A stretch of 64,000 nucleotides of DNA, taken from NCBI GenBank assembly GCA_020347665.1, contig CP070737.1, positions 458,158-522,157 of the forward strand, given 5' to 3'. The notes below the pieces were generated by a model that was given only the letters and a program-made list of their open reading frames with translations, ran no database searches and had not been told where the DNA came from. How positions within the stretch are numbered: the first letter of the stretch is position 1; each line of letters starts with the position of its first letter. Position numbers and translations under genes: made by a program. The DNA comes from Nitrospiraceae bacterium. GTDB taxonomy: Bacteria > Nitrospirota > Thermodesulfovibrionia > Thermodesulfovibrionales > UBA6898. Shown one piece after another: positions 1 through 8,444 of this stretch.

Positions 1-98
1 CCGGGAAGTACCATGACGCTGGGGCCGTTCGGGATCGACGCGCACCCTGTGAATAACGTAACCACGACAAGAAGTGACAGTATCACTAAACGATGCAT
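1..98 (-). CDS. Lipoprotein, N-terminal fragment (glycine-zipper-family-like), cut by window edge
   Basis: Reading leftward from an ATG at 98, a hydrophobic signal segment is followed by the lipobox LFTGC at residues 15-19, so the product is probably an outer-membrane lipoprotein. A ribosome binding site (GGAGG) lies just upstream, inside the end of the preceding gene, whose stop codon is only 4 bases away; the two are probably co-transcribed. After the lipid-carrying Cys the sequence runs through PNGPSVMVLPG, which I recall as the start of a widespread family annotated as glycine zipper lipoproteins. Only about 32 codons are in the window, so the family call is tentative while the lipoprotein call is firm. 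Confidence 0.7.
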   Translation of the reverse strand, partial: MHRLVILSLLVVVTLFTGCASIPNGPSVMVLP

Positions 99-102
99 TG
101 CA

Positions 103-696
103 TTACCTCCGCGGATTGTCAGGCGGATGAGCAGGAACTGTCTGCCATCCGTCCGGACATTCCTTGACATAAGGATAATAAGATTCTGATTCAGGGCAGT
201 AATACCATATGCCTGACCGGGTGGAATCGTCATCACGCTGGGGCCGCTCGATGTACTCCTGCGGCGATGACGGCACGCTGACCGCAGGCGGGTAATAATA
301 AGGAGAATAGGGGTAGTAATAAGGGTAGTTGTAAGGGTAGTACCAGCCAGGCCAGCCGAACCAGACGCCCAGACCGCTTCTGTAGTAGCCCCCATAATAA
401 CCCCTTCCCCTATAGTAGCCGCCGTAATAGCCTCTGCCTCCATAGCGCCTGCCTTTATAACCGCCGCCACCATAATATCCGCCCTTATGGCCCCTGCCGC
501 CGGAGTAGCCTCTGCCTCCATAGTGCCTGCCTTTATAACCGCCGCCACCATAATGTCCGCCCTTATGGCCCTTGCCCCCTGAATAGCCACCCCTCTGACC
601 ACTACCTCCGGAATAGCGGTCTGCGAATGCCGCGCCGCTTACCAACAGGCCCATCGACAACATAACCACCATCAATATCAGCTTGAGCGATCTCAT
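103..696 (-). CDS. Secreted Gly/Tyr-rich repeat protein
   Basis: The chosen start at 696 has a good ribosome binding site (AAGGAGA) and gives a signal peptide of about 26 residues ending near SGAAFA, so the protein is exported. A start 15 codons further out exists but would bury the signal peptide. The mature part is rich in Gly, Tyr, Arg and His, with a 26-residue repeat present about twice, then a Tyr/Pro-rich stretch. The last 40 residues have the pattern WYYC-x6-YYPYV-x2-C-x2-GW-x-VPA, a small two-Cys tail module I have seen at the end of many such low-complexity envelope proteins. Function is unknown; it lies just upstream of a lipoprotein gene and may be an envelope or surface protein. 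Confidence 0.75.
   Translation of the reverse strand: MRSLKLILMVVMLSMGLLVSGAAFADRYSGGSGQRGGYSGGKGHKGGHYGGGGYKGRHYGGRGYSGGRGHKGGYYGGGGYKGRRYGGRGYYGGYYRGRGYYGGYYRSGLGVWFGWPGWYYPYNYPYYYPYSPYYYPPAVSVPSSPQEYIERPQRDDDSTRSGIWYYCPESESYYPYVKECPDGWQTVPAHPPDNPRR
441..596. repeat. 78-bp tandem repeat inside the Gly/Tyr-rich gene
   Basis: Two head-to-tail units, 441-518 and 519-596, differ at only a few bases and keep the reading frame (26 codons). They encode the HKGG-x-YGGGGYKGR-x-YGGRGY module of the secreted protein. The high nucleotide identity suggests recent duplication or slippage. Confidence 0.75.
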
Positions 697-965
697 TTTA
701 TCTCCTTGAACCGGCTTTATCAAACGTCCATATTTCAGCAAGAGCTATGACATTTACAGGTTAATGATTTTTTCTTTGAAATCTTTGTGATCTTCATTGA
801 TTTATCCCTTTATTTTTAGCATATCACAAAAATCATGAAGAAACTATGATCCCAAGTATCAATAATGCGGATTCCGAAAAGGGCTTTGTTACCATATCCT
901 TTTGTTCTTTGCCTTTCCCTTTGCACGCCTTTATTCTGCGGTCTTGCAGGTGGAATAGATTCTAC

Positions 966-999
966 AATCTGCGTATTTCCGTATGTAACCTTCAGTATT
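966..999. repeat. 34-bp dispersed element, copy 1
   Basis: This segment matches 3176-3209 at 30 of 34 positions without gaps. The core CTGCGTATTTCCGT is identical in both, followed by GTAA and TTCAGTATT blocks. It lies in the upstream region of the channel gene. It could be a regulator binding site or a remnant of a dispersed repeat. Confidence 0.55.
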
Positions 1000-1221
1000 A
1001 GTTGAGTCCTCAAAGTTGAAGGTTTTAGGAAGTAACACAGCATAAATATTTCGTCCTGAAGTCAACAAGCCGGTTAAGACGTTAGAATTATTTATTGCAC
1101 CCGCGAGCAGTCATTTTATTATTGTTATTTGCAATTTATTCTTTTATAAATACAGAAATCCATATAATCACTTGTTAGCAAGCCACCTTCATCCAAGTTA
1201 AGCCATTTCCATATCGATTCA

Positions 1222-1250
1222 TTGACGATGATTGAATTTTGCACCATAAT
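1222..1250 (+). promoter_or_regulatory. Promoter of the potassium channel gene
   Basis: A -35 box TTGACG (1222-1227) and a -10 box CATAAT (1245-1250) are separated by 17 bases, ending about 20 bases before the channel start codon. This fits a housekeeping sigma factor promoter giving a very short leader. Confidence 0.6.
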
Positions 1251-1270
1251 GATATATAAGGAAATAATCC

Positions 1271-2962
1271 ATGAAATATTTACCTTCTCAACTGCTCTAC
1301 TTTTTTTTACAGAACAAAACAATCAAGAAGAATATACGCATCCTGGTTAAGTTCTTACTGGTTATTCTTGTAACCATTATCCTTTACAGCATCCTCTTTC
1401 ATTTCATTATGGAGTATGAAGGGAGGCAGTATTCGTGGATTACGGGCTTTTACTGGACCCTGACCGTAATGTCAACACTTGGTTTCGGTGATATCACATT
1501 TACGAGCGACCTGGGACGTCTCTTTTCGATGGTTGTTCTCTTAACGGGCATTATCTTCTTGCTAATACTCCTCCCGTTCACCGTTATCCGTTTTTTTTAT
1601 GCTCCCTGGCTGGAATCACAGGCTCAGCTCCGCACTCCGCGTGAATTGCCCGAGGGCACGAGTAACCATATAGTCATAACGAATTTCGAGCCTATCGCCA
1701 TGAGCCTTATAAAGCATCTTAGGCAATATAATTTTGATTATGTTATCGCTGTAAACAATACGCAGGCCGCGGCTGAACTTCTGGACATGGACTATAAGGT
1801 TGTAATAGGTGAACTTGATAAACCTGAAACATACAGGAAGCTTAGAGTTGATAAAGCCGCTCTCGTTGTTGTGAATAATGACGATATGCTTAATACCAAT
1901 ATTATTGCCACTATTCGGGAGGTCTCAGACTGCGTCCCAATCATTACCACTGCCGATGCGTACGATTCTATAGATATCCTTGAACTTGCTGGGGCAACCC
2001 ATGTCTTTCAATTTACCAAAATGCTGGGCGTTGCCATGGCACATCACACACTCGGAGTATCTACACAGACTAATATTATCGGCAGTTTTGGAGAGGCCCT
2101 TATAGCCAAGGCCCATGCTGCCTTTACACCATATGAAGGCAAAAAACTCGAAGAGAGCAGGCTGCGCGAGATAACGGGGGTAAATGTTGTCGGCATATGG
2201 CAGAGAGGCAAGTTTGAGATTCCACGACCTGAAACCGTTATTCACCCCTCTTCTACTCTCCTGCTTTCAGGGTCCGCGGAGCATTTCAGCAAGTATGATG
2301 ATTTTGTCGGCAGTTCCCGTACCTTTTCGGCTCCGGTTGTGATATTGGGAGGCGGGCGGGTCGGACAGGCCGCTGCCGATACCTTAGCAGAACGCGAAAT
2401 AGAATACCGTGTAGTAGAAAAAAATAAGAATCTCATAAAGGAAGACAAAAAATATATTCTGGGAAACGCGGCAGATATTCACGTGCTTGAACGTGCCGGA
2501 ATCGCCGAGGAAACCCCATCAGTGCTTATTACTACTCACAGTGATGACATTAATATTTATCTCACGATTTACTGCAGAGAATTGAGGCCAAATATACAGA
2601 TTATCAGCAGGGCTACGAGCGACCGCAATATAAGTAAACTCTACTCCGTAGGGGCAAACTTTGTCATGTCATATGGCTCAATGGGAGCAAATAAGATTCT
2701 TAATATTCTCATGCCCGATAAAATTCTGATGCTGGCTGAGGGATTGACTGTCTTCAAGGCACCTGTTCCGGCTTCATTAGCAGGAAAAACACTGGCTGAA
2801 AGCCAGATAAGAAGAAAGACTGGCTGTAATGTTGTTGCAATTAAATCAGGAAGCATTTTTAACATTAATCCTGATCCGGTGGCTTATCTGAATAAAAATG
2901 ACGAGTTGGTTCTTATCAGTACCACCGCGGTTGAAAAGCAGTTTATCAATAACTTATCTTAA
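1271..2962 (+). CDS. Potassium channel with two tandem RCK domains
   Basis: Ligand-gated K+ channel of the inner membrane. Residues 24-46 and 83-106 are two membrane helices flanking a pore loop with the filter TLGFGD (69-74), a variant of the usual TVGYGD. Two cytoplasmic RCK (TrkA-N, Rossmann) domains follow, about 131-250 and 352-470; the second keeps the nucleotide-binding GGGRVG pattern, the first does not. Each is followed by a TrkA-C-like segment (about 275-345 and 490-560). Having both RCK domains in one chain is the architecture of Geobacter GsuK rather than MthK, which makes its second RCK from an internal start. The gene stands alone with its own promoter. A small hairpin with a 7-bp stem (2966-2984) follows the stop codon but has no T-run. 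Confidence 0.9.
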   Translation: MKYLPSQLLYFFLQNKTIKKNIRILVKFLLVILVTIILYSILFHFIMEYEGRQYSWITGFYWTLTVMSTLGFGDITFTSDLGRLFSMVVLLTGIIFLLILLPFTVIRFFYAPWLESQAQLRTPRELPEGTSNHIVITNFEPIAMSLIKHLRQYNFDYVIAVNNTQAAAELLDMDYKVVIGELDKPETYRKLRVDKAALVVVNNDDMLNTNIIATIREVSDCVPIITTADAYDSIDILELAGATHVFQFTKMLGVAMAHHTLGVSTQTNIIGSFGEALIAKAHAAFTPYEGKKLEESRLREITGVNVVGIWQRGKFEIPRPETVIHPSSTLLLSGSAEHFSKYDDFVGSSRTFSAPVVILGGGRVGQAAADTLAEREIEYRVVEKNKNLIKEDKKYILGNAADIHVLERAGIAEETPSVLITTHSDDINIYLTIYCRELRPNIQIISRATSDRNISKLYSVGANFVMSYGSMGANKILNILMPDKILMLAEGLTVFKAPVPASLAGKTLAESQIRRKTGCNVVAIKSGSIFNINPDPVAYLNKNDELVLISTTAVEKQFINNLS

Positions 2963-2986
2963 TTTATCGCATGTAAAATGCGGTAA

Positions 2987-3023
2987 CTGGGTCAGGCCGT
3001 GACAGCAGGAGATGGGGTCAGGG
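2987..3023. repeat. Pair of GGGTCAGG motifs, possible REP-type remnant
   Basis: TGGGTCAGG (2988-2996) and GGGGTCAGGG (3014-3023) occur 26 bases apart in the spacer after the channel gene. A GGGGTCAGG also occurs at 9160-9168 in another spacer. Such motifs often mark remnants of REP elements mobilised by Y1 transposases, but no transposase is seen nearby. Confidence 0.3.
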
Positions 3024-3175
3024 CTTGTATCTAAATATTTAAATATAAATTTCTAACAACATATTGCATCTGATGCTCCGCACAGGTGACTTCGATGTTA
3101 TACAAGTTTTTAACCAGTAATCATCAGTTTTTCGGGCTGACAAAAATCATACTTTGTAGGTGAAGTCGATTTTCA

Positions 3176-3209
3176 AATCTGCGTATTTCCGTCAGTAATA
3201 TTCAGTATT
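3176..3209. repeat. 34-bp dispersed element, copy 2
   Basis: Second copy of the element at 966-999 (30 of 34 bases identical, no gaps). It ends about 35 bases before the miaB start codon, so it could be part of that gene's control region. Confidence 0.55.
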
Positions 3210-3243
3210 TGAAGTATACCCCTGAATCGTGGTAAATTTCAAT

Positions 3244-4530
3244 ATGCAAAAATCTGTTTATATCTATACATATGGCTGCCAGATGAACGTCCATGACTCG
3301 GAAAAGATGCTTGGAATTCTTGGTAATAACGGCTATGTAGCTGCCGGAAAGCCTGAAGACGCTGACGTCATCATATTCAACACGTGCGCAATCAGGGAAA
3401 AGGCCGAACAGAAATTTTTTAGCCAGCTGGGAAGAACCAAGCAGCTTAAGAAGAAGAACCATAATTTGACTATTGCCGTTGCCGGATGTGTTGCCCAGAG
3501 CGAACAGGAAACCGTACGGAAGAGGGCGCCTCATGTTGATGTAATGCTTGGCCCGCAGAATATAGGCCGTATATCAGACATGGTCTCAGGACAGGCGTCT
3601 AATGGTTCCTTTGATGAAAACCATGAGCTTGCCTATGAAGAGCTTTTCGTTACGAGGAGCAGCAGAATCAAGGCCTGGATTTCGATCATGTACGGGTGCA
3701 ATAATTTCTGCAGTTATTGTATCGTTCCCTATACACGAGGAAGAGAGGTATCACGGCCGAGCAGTAGCATAGTATCTGAAGTACTACGTCTGAGAGGGCA
3801 GGGGTATCGGGAGATTACCCTGCTCGGACAGAATGTTAACTCGTATAAGAGCGACTGTGATTTCACGGAATTATTGAGATTGATTGACAAAACAGAGATT
3901 GAGCGGATGCGTTTTGTGACATCCCATCCCCGTGATCTTTCACTGGAACTGATAAGAACCATGCAGGAACTTCCCAGTGTCTGTGAGCACGTGCATCTGC
4001 CTCTTCAGGCAGGCTCTGATAATATCCTGCGCATGATGAACCGAGGCTATACGTATGGAGAATATCAGAAAAAGGTGGACATGCTCAGAGAGGCTGTTCC
4101 GGATATTGCTATTACAACAGATATTATTACGGGTTTTCCCGGGGAAACCAGGCAGGACTTTGAGCAGACAGTGTATGCCCTCAATGGAATCGAGTATGAC
4201 GGAATCTTTGCATTCAAGTATTCGCCAAGAAAAGGAACAACGGCCTTTGATATGGAAAACACTGTTCCTGATGAAGAAAAGTCGGAACGGCTCAATCGCG
4301 TCTTGCAGATCCAGGAAGAGATAACATATAAGAAGAACAGGAAGCTAGAAGGAACAACTCAGGAGGTGTTGATCGAGGGTTCTTCAGATACGGACACCGC
4401 TCTGCTTTCCGGAAGAACCCGGACAAATAAGATCGTAACCCTGCCTGATTCCGGTGATGAGATCGGTTCATTTGTTTCTGTACTTATTTCTAAGGCCCGC
4501 CGTCATTCACTGTCCGGAGAAAAATGTTGA
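3244..4530 (+). CDS. miaB: tRNA-2-methylthio-N6-dimethylallyladenosine synthase MiaB
   Basis: Radical-SAM methylthiotransferase that adds a methylthio group to i6A37 of tRNAs. The N-terminal UPF0004 domain has its three cluster Cys in YGCQMN (C12), NTCAIRE (C48) and AGCVAQ (C82); the radical SAM motif CNNFCSYC gives C152, C156 and C159; a TRAM RNA-binding domain closes the protein. The NTCAIRE and GCQMN signatures separate MiaB from MtaB and RimO. I start at the ATG at 3244, which places the first strand right before YGCQMN as in the family; a GTG at 3229 is an alternative and neither has a clear ribosome binding site. MtaB, a related enzyme, is encoded 145 bases downstream. Confidence 0.95.
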   Translation: MQKSVYIYTYGCQMNVHDSEKMLGILGNNGYVAAGKPEDADVIIFNTCAIREKAEQKFFSQLGRTKQLKKKNHNLTIAVAGCVAQSEQETVRKRAPHVDVMLGPQNIGRISDMVSGQASNGSFDENHELAYEELFVTRSSRIKAWISIMYGCNNFCSYCIVPYTRGREVSRPSSSIVSEVLRLRGQGYREITLLGQNVNSYKSDCDFTELLRLIDKTEIERMRFVTSHPRDLSLELIRTMQELPSVCEHVHLPLQAGSDNILRMMNRGYTYGEYQKKVDMLREAVPDIAITTDIITGFPGETRQDFEQTVYALNGIEYDGIFAFKYSPRKGTTAFDMENTVPDEEKSERLNRVLQIQEEITYKKNRKLEGTTQEVLIEGSSDTDTALLSGRTRTNKIVTLPDSGDEIGSFVSVLISKARRHSLSGEKC

Positions 4531-4674
4531 CACTACCCCGGACATCCAGGAAAATAAACAGACTGTGAAAGAGACATGCCGTTCTTCAGAATCTGGGGTT
4601 CAACATTAATGAGGTGGTACCATATCCAGCGTTTGGACATATGGACAGAGAGCGTCTGAAACAAAGGATTTGTC

Positions 4675-5913
4675 ATGAAAGTTGCTGTAGTAACGTTGGG
4701 GTGTAAAGTAAATCAGGCAGAGGCCAATATTATTCAAGGAACACTTAAAGATAATGGCATATCTATCGTAAAATTAAAAGAAAATCCAGATTATTGCATT
4801 GTCAATACCTGTTCTGTAACTGCAAAGAGTGATTATAATTCCAGGCAATTAATACGACGCGCTGCAAGAGAAGGTTCCAAAGTTATTGTTACTGGATGTT
4901 ATTCTCAGCTCAGGCCGGCAGAAGTAAGAAGGATTCACGGCGTAGAGGAAATCATTGACATCAGCAGGAAGAATGACATTATTTCTCTGCTGACAAAGAA
5001 AACTGCGGTCCCGTACCATGGAAATCATAGCCAGTCAAGGCCTCTTATAAAAATTCAGGATGGTTGCGATTTTCAGTGCTCATACTGTGTTGTACCTCTG
5101 GCCCGTGGAAAATCGCGGAGCATTCCGTATGAAACGATTCTGGAGCAGTCAAAGATCATAGAGTCATTGGGATACCATGAGGTCGTATTAACCGGTATAC
5201 ATCTGGGAACGTACGGTCGTGACTTACGTGAAAAGACAACCTTGAACAGCATAGTGAGGCGTCTTCTGGATGACCTTACCATTGATCGGATACGGCTGAG
5301 TTCGCTGGAAATCAATGAAATAAATGACGAATTAATTGAGATCATGCAGGATAAAAGAATCTGTAGGCATCTTCATATTCCACTACAGAGCGGAAGTAGC
5401 AGAATCCTGCAATTGATGAGAAGGACCTATTCAGCAGAATACTTTGAAGAGCGATTCAAATATATTTTCTCAAGGATTGACAACATATCCATTGGAACGG
5501 ACGTTATCGTGGGATTTCCAGGAGAGCATGAAAATGAATTCAGGCAGACGTATGAACTCACTCGTGCATTACCATTCTCTTATATTCATGTGTTCCCTTT
5601 TTCATCGCGTCCGGGAACCGAAGCCTCAAAAATGAAAGGCAAGCTGTCAGTCAAAGAAATTCGTTGCCGGATGAAGAGCATGATTCAGTTGAAAGAGATG
5701 AAGAAAAAGGAGTACATGATAAAACAATTGCAGGAACCCCTGGATGTTATTCTTGAGGATCGGGTATCCAAGAGCACGATTATGGGAACTTCGGGAAACT
5801 ATATGAAGGTGTCTGTGGTATCTGAAACGCATGCAAAGGGAGAGCGTGTATTTGTAAGGGCCGACAGGATTAGGAATAATCTGCTTGAAGGAAATGTGAT
5901 GAAATGTTCATAA
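4675..5913 (+). CDS. mtaB: tRNA (t6A37) methylthiotransferase MtaB
   Basis: Radical-SAM enzyme converting t6A37 to ms2t6A37 in tRNA. The N-terminal domain shows LGCKVNQAE (C10), NTCSVT (C46) and TGCYSQ (C75), the MtaB version of the UPF0004 motifs. The radical SAM cluster motif CDFQCSYC is at C131, C135 and C138. The length of 412 residues is normal, with a short TRAM-like C-terminal end. The start codon has only a weak purine stretch upstream. It follows miaB on the same strand, so this genome groups both tRNA position-37 methylthiolases. Confidence 0.93.
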   Translation: MKVAVVTLGCKVNQAEANIIQGTLKDNGISIVKLKENPDYCIVNTCSVTAKSDYNSRQLIRRAAREGSKVIVTGCYSQLRPAEVRRIHGVEEIIDISRKNDIISLLTKKTAVPYHGNHSQSRPLIKIQDGCDFQCSYCVVPLARGKSRSIPYETILEQSKIIESLGYHEVVLTGIHLGTYGRDLREKTTLNSIVRRLLDDLTIDRIRLSSLEINEINDELIEIMQDKRICRHLHIPLQSGSSRILQLMRRTYSAEYFEERFKYIFSRIDNISIGTDVIVGFPGEHENEFRQTYELTRALPFSYIHVFPFSSRPGTEASKMKGKLSVKEIRCRMKSMIQLKEMKKKEYMIKQLQEPLDVILEDRVSKSTIMGTSGNYMKVSVVSETHAKGERVFVRADRIRNNLLEGNVMKCS

Positions 5914-6071
5914 CCGATTGAATATGTATTATTATTTGCCTGCCTAAAACCTAGACAACGCCGTTGAAATGAATGAGGGACTGCATACGCCTGAACTACT
6001 GACATACCTGCCAACAACTTATCAACAGTACGTGTTTATTTAAAATGACCGATAAGATATATTATGTTAAA

Positions 6072-7235
6072 TTATATTTCTCTCTTTATCTTATCCAGAA
6101 ACCGCTTAGCTCCCCCCTTCGTCCTGATTTTATTAGAAAAAATTCTTTTTTTGACGTCATTTATTACTTTGCCTAAAAGTATGCCTTCAGGAAGCCCTGT
6201 TATAGCCTTGATTTCATCTGTTGATAACAATGGTTCCCTGTCAATTTTGAGGTATTTATCCATCTTATTAAGCAATTTAATTTGATTATTCATGATAAGA
6301 TAATCCGACGCATTATCGCCCATAAGACAGAATAATCTGAAAAGCATATGCCTCGATGGCGGCCTATTGAAATCAGTTATTTGTGAGGCCCGTTCAATGA
6401 GGCCCAAACGCTTCTGTAGAAGCGAACTCAGTGACAAATGGCATTTCGGAAGACCTTTCATAAGCACTTCCAGATGTAATAACCCTCTGTAATTCAGGCC
6501 TTGCGAGATCACCCGAGTAAGGTCAAATCGCTTACTAATGTGTCTGCTCTGCAGAATTCTCTGCATTCGAGTAATTTCTTCGATTTTGACTGTTAACTCC
6601 TTATTATTATGAATAATTATTCTATTCAAAATTCCGTCATCGCGGAGTTCCCTGAGAGACACATGGCATGATTCCGCATTCAAAATCCTGAAAAACTCTG
6701 AAGTAATTCTTTCATGCTTGGCGCTTTCTATGTGTGGGGACAGCTTCCGCATAGTCCTTCGAGTGTTTTGTTCAATGAAAAAAGAGAGTTCATTCGATAT
6801 TCGGTAAGCCCTCAGGATTCTTATGGGGTCATCTAAGATGTTTTCCATGCGGATCATTCGTATTACATTTCGACCTAAATCCATTAATCCCTGGGAAACA
6901 TCAGTCAGTCCTGCTTGAGGAGACCATGCCAGAGCATTTATGGTGAAGTCTCTGAACAGAAGATCGTGCTCTATATTTTTCTTAATAGGAGTGAAATCAA
7001 GCAGAGTACCGTCCGGAAGTACAATCCGATAGAGATCATGTTTTCCTATCCGTATAAGCTTTCCTTTCAGTTTTGAGGCAACAGTCGCGAGATTTCGTTT
7101 GAAATTACCTGAAACTGAGTAATCCCTGTCCAGCCCTTCCCTGCCAAGAATGAGATCCCGCAGATACCCGCCGACGAGATAGGGATTATTCTGCTTCATG
7201 GTATTAAAAACTATTCTATTACAGCTATCGACCAT
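6072..7235 (-). CDS. CCA-adding enzyme / poly(A) polymerase family nucleotidyltransferase
   Basis: Class II nucleotidyltransferase that acts on RNA 3' ends. The head domain has GGYLRDLILGR followed by DRDYSV, the metal-binding DxD site, and the RDFTINALAW and DDPIRILRAYR motifs of the CCA/PcnB family. The C-terminal half is an all-helical region without an HD domain. I start at the ATG at 7235; in-frame ATGs at 7283 and 7319 would add 16 or 28 residues, the last with an AAGGA directly before it, so the start is uncertain. It is transcribed divergently from tRNA-Gly, only 42-126 bases away. Whether it adds CCA, only part of it, or poly(A) cannot be settled from sequence alone, and the one tRNA here already encodes CCA. 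Confidence 0.85.
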   Translation of the reverse strand: MVDSCNRIVFNTMKQNNPYLVGGYLRDLILGREGLDRDYSVSGNFKRNLATVASKLKGKLIRIGKHDLYRIVLPDGTLLDFTPIKKNIEHDLLFRDFTINALAWSPQAGLTDVSQGLMDLGRNVIRMIRMENILDDPIRILRAYRISNELSFFIEQNTRRTMRKLSPHIESAKHERITSEFFRILNAESCHVSLRELRDDGILNRIIIHNNKELTVKIEEITRMQRILQSRHISKRFDLTRVISQGLNYRGLLHLEVLMKGLPKCHLSLSSLLQKRLGLIERASQITDFNRPPSRHMLFRLFCLMGDNASDYLIMNNQIKLLNKMDKYLKIDREPLLSTDEIKAITGLPEGILLGKVINDVKKRIFSNKIRTKGGAKRFLDKIKREI

Positions 7236-7322
7236 TATCTGACGGCGTATCTTCTTGCTGGCGGTAGTGGCAGTTCCAAGCATACAAGAATTGTATACTA
7301 TTAAAACAGCAAATGACATTCC

Positions 7323-7351
7323 TTGACATTTACAATTATTCTGATTTATAA
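7323..7351 (+). promoter_or_regulatory. Promoter of tRNA-Gly
   Basis: TTGACA (7323-7328) and TTATAA (7346-7351) are separated by 17 bases and end 10 bases before the mature tRNA, a spacing that fits direct transcription of the tRNA gene. Confidence 0.65.
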
Positions 7352-7361
7352 AAAAACTGCT

Positions 7362-7436
7362 GCGGGCGTAACTCAGTGGTAGAGTGTTAGCTTCCCAAGC
7401 TGATGGTCGCGGGTTCGAATCCCGTCGCCCGCTCCA
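7362..7436 (+). tRNA. tRNA-Gly (anticodon CCC)
   Basis: The cloverleaf folds completely: a 7-bp acceptor stem GCGGGCG/CGCCCGC, a D arm with GGTAGAG, an anticodon stem TTAGC/GCTGA holding the loop TTCCCAA (anticodon CCC), a T arm GCGGG-TTCGAAT-CCCGT, and an encoded TCCA end. The short variable loop makes it a class I tRNA. Confidence 0.95.
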
Positions 7437-7456
7437 TACTTCCGGATATCAGCCTG

Positions 7457-8326
7457 TTATGCAAAGAATTTTTTCAGGGTTTCTTTCTTGATATGACTAC
7501 CTATTAATACTACACGACTTTCTGCTATTGGCCCGGCAAATGGCATAATTCCTGTGTGACCGTAAGAAAGATCGAACCGGTACGGACCTTGGTCTGTCTG
7601 CACCAATGCCTTTGCCCGAACTACCGATCCGAACGTACCCTCAGCAACATCCTGAAAGAATCTGTTGAATGAGTCAAAGGACCTTGTATCAGGAATGAAG
7701 AGAGAGAATGTATCAAAGCTAAAAAAAGAACCGTCTTTTGCTATGATACGCTCTTTTTCGAAAACATGAAGCATAGGCCTGTCTATGGCTGAATGAACCG
7801 TACGGAACAGAAGAGCTTCCGGATTCATTTGTTCGATAATGGTAATTGTTTTCTCGATCATATGCATTTCTGCCAGGTCAATCTTATTAATAAGGATAAT
7901 ATCTGAATTTCTTATCTGATCTTCCACATACGGGCCGTACATGCGGGATTCGTACAGATGAGGAAATTCAGATGAATCAACAATACCAACAACTGTTTCC
8001 CCTTTGATATGCATTGCCCTAAGTGTATCGAGCACGCCTGACGGTGATGCTATACCGCTTGGTTCAATGATAAGGTGATCAGGGCGAAAGTCGTCCTGAA
8101 TTTTTTTTATTGTGCTAATGAGGTCGTCTTTCAGGGTACAACATATGCAGCCACTAGGTAATTCTACTGACTCTATGCCCTCGGATGACAGGACTTCTCC
8201 ATCAATGCCTGCATCCCCAAAATCATTAACCAGCACAACCGTCTTCCCTTTACAGTGCTTCATATTATGATGAATAAACGTGGTCTTTCCCGCGCCAAGC
8301 AGGCCGGAGACTATGGTTATGTCCAT
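7457..8326 (-). CDS. CobW/COG0523 family GTPase (putative metallochaperone)
   Basis: G3E-family P-loop GTPase. Residues 8-16 are the Walker A GLLGAGKTT; the SGCICC motif (C60, C62, C63) is the CxCC metal site that defines COG0523 proteins; HLIIEPSG is the Walker B region and INKIDL the guanine-specificity motif. The C-terminal CobW_C domain is short. Family members deliver zinc or cobalt to client enzymes. Here the neighbours are an OsmC protein on the opposite strand and, 0.9 kb further, the corrinoid/zinc methyltransferase operon, so a role in supplying metal there is possible but only an inference. The start at 8326 has an AAAGGG ribosome binding site. Confidence 0.85.
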   Translation of the reverse strand: MDITIVSGLLGAGKTTFIHHNMKHCKGKTVVLVNDFGDAGIDGEVLSSEGIESVELPSGCICCTLKDDLISTIKKIQDDFRPDHLIIEPSGIASPSGVLDTLRAMHIKGETVVGIVDSSEFPHLYESRMYGPYVEDQIRNSDIILINKIDLAEMHMIEKTITIIEQMNPEALLFRTVHSAIDRPMLHVFEKERIIAKDGSFFSFDTFSLFIPDTRSFDSFNRFFQDVAEGTFGSVVRAKALVQTDQGPYRFDLSYGHTGIMPFAGPIAESRVVLIGSHIKKETLKKFFA

Positions 8327-8444
8327 GTTTTCCCTTTGTTATACACGAGCTTGATGTATTGTAATACGAAAGTCCATGCATAAGTCATGATTCATATCAT
8401 AGCCTTTTAATAGAAGGCAAAATATACTGGAGAAAGGACGTACT

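Larger units (their letters stand above)
697..1270. other. 574-bp intergenic region between divergent genes
   Basis: AT-rich spacer between the leftward Gly/Tyr-rich gene and the rightward potassium channel gene. It holds one copy of a 34-bp element (966-999) and a good promoter for the channel gene (1222-1250). Open frames on the minus strand here have no ribosome binding sites and no recognisable protein features, so I see no gene in it. Confidence 0.6.

Noticed and set aside
816-1322. Two open frames on the minus strand (816-1043 and 1125-1322) upstream of the channel gene
   Set aside because: They lack ribosome binding sites, have no recognisable motifs, and the second overlaps the start of a clear gene on the other strand.
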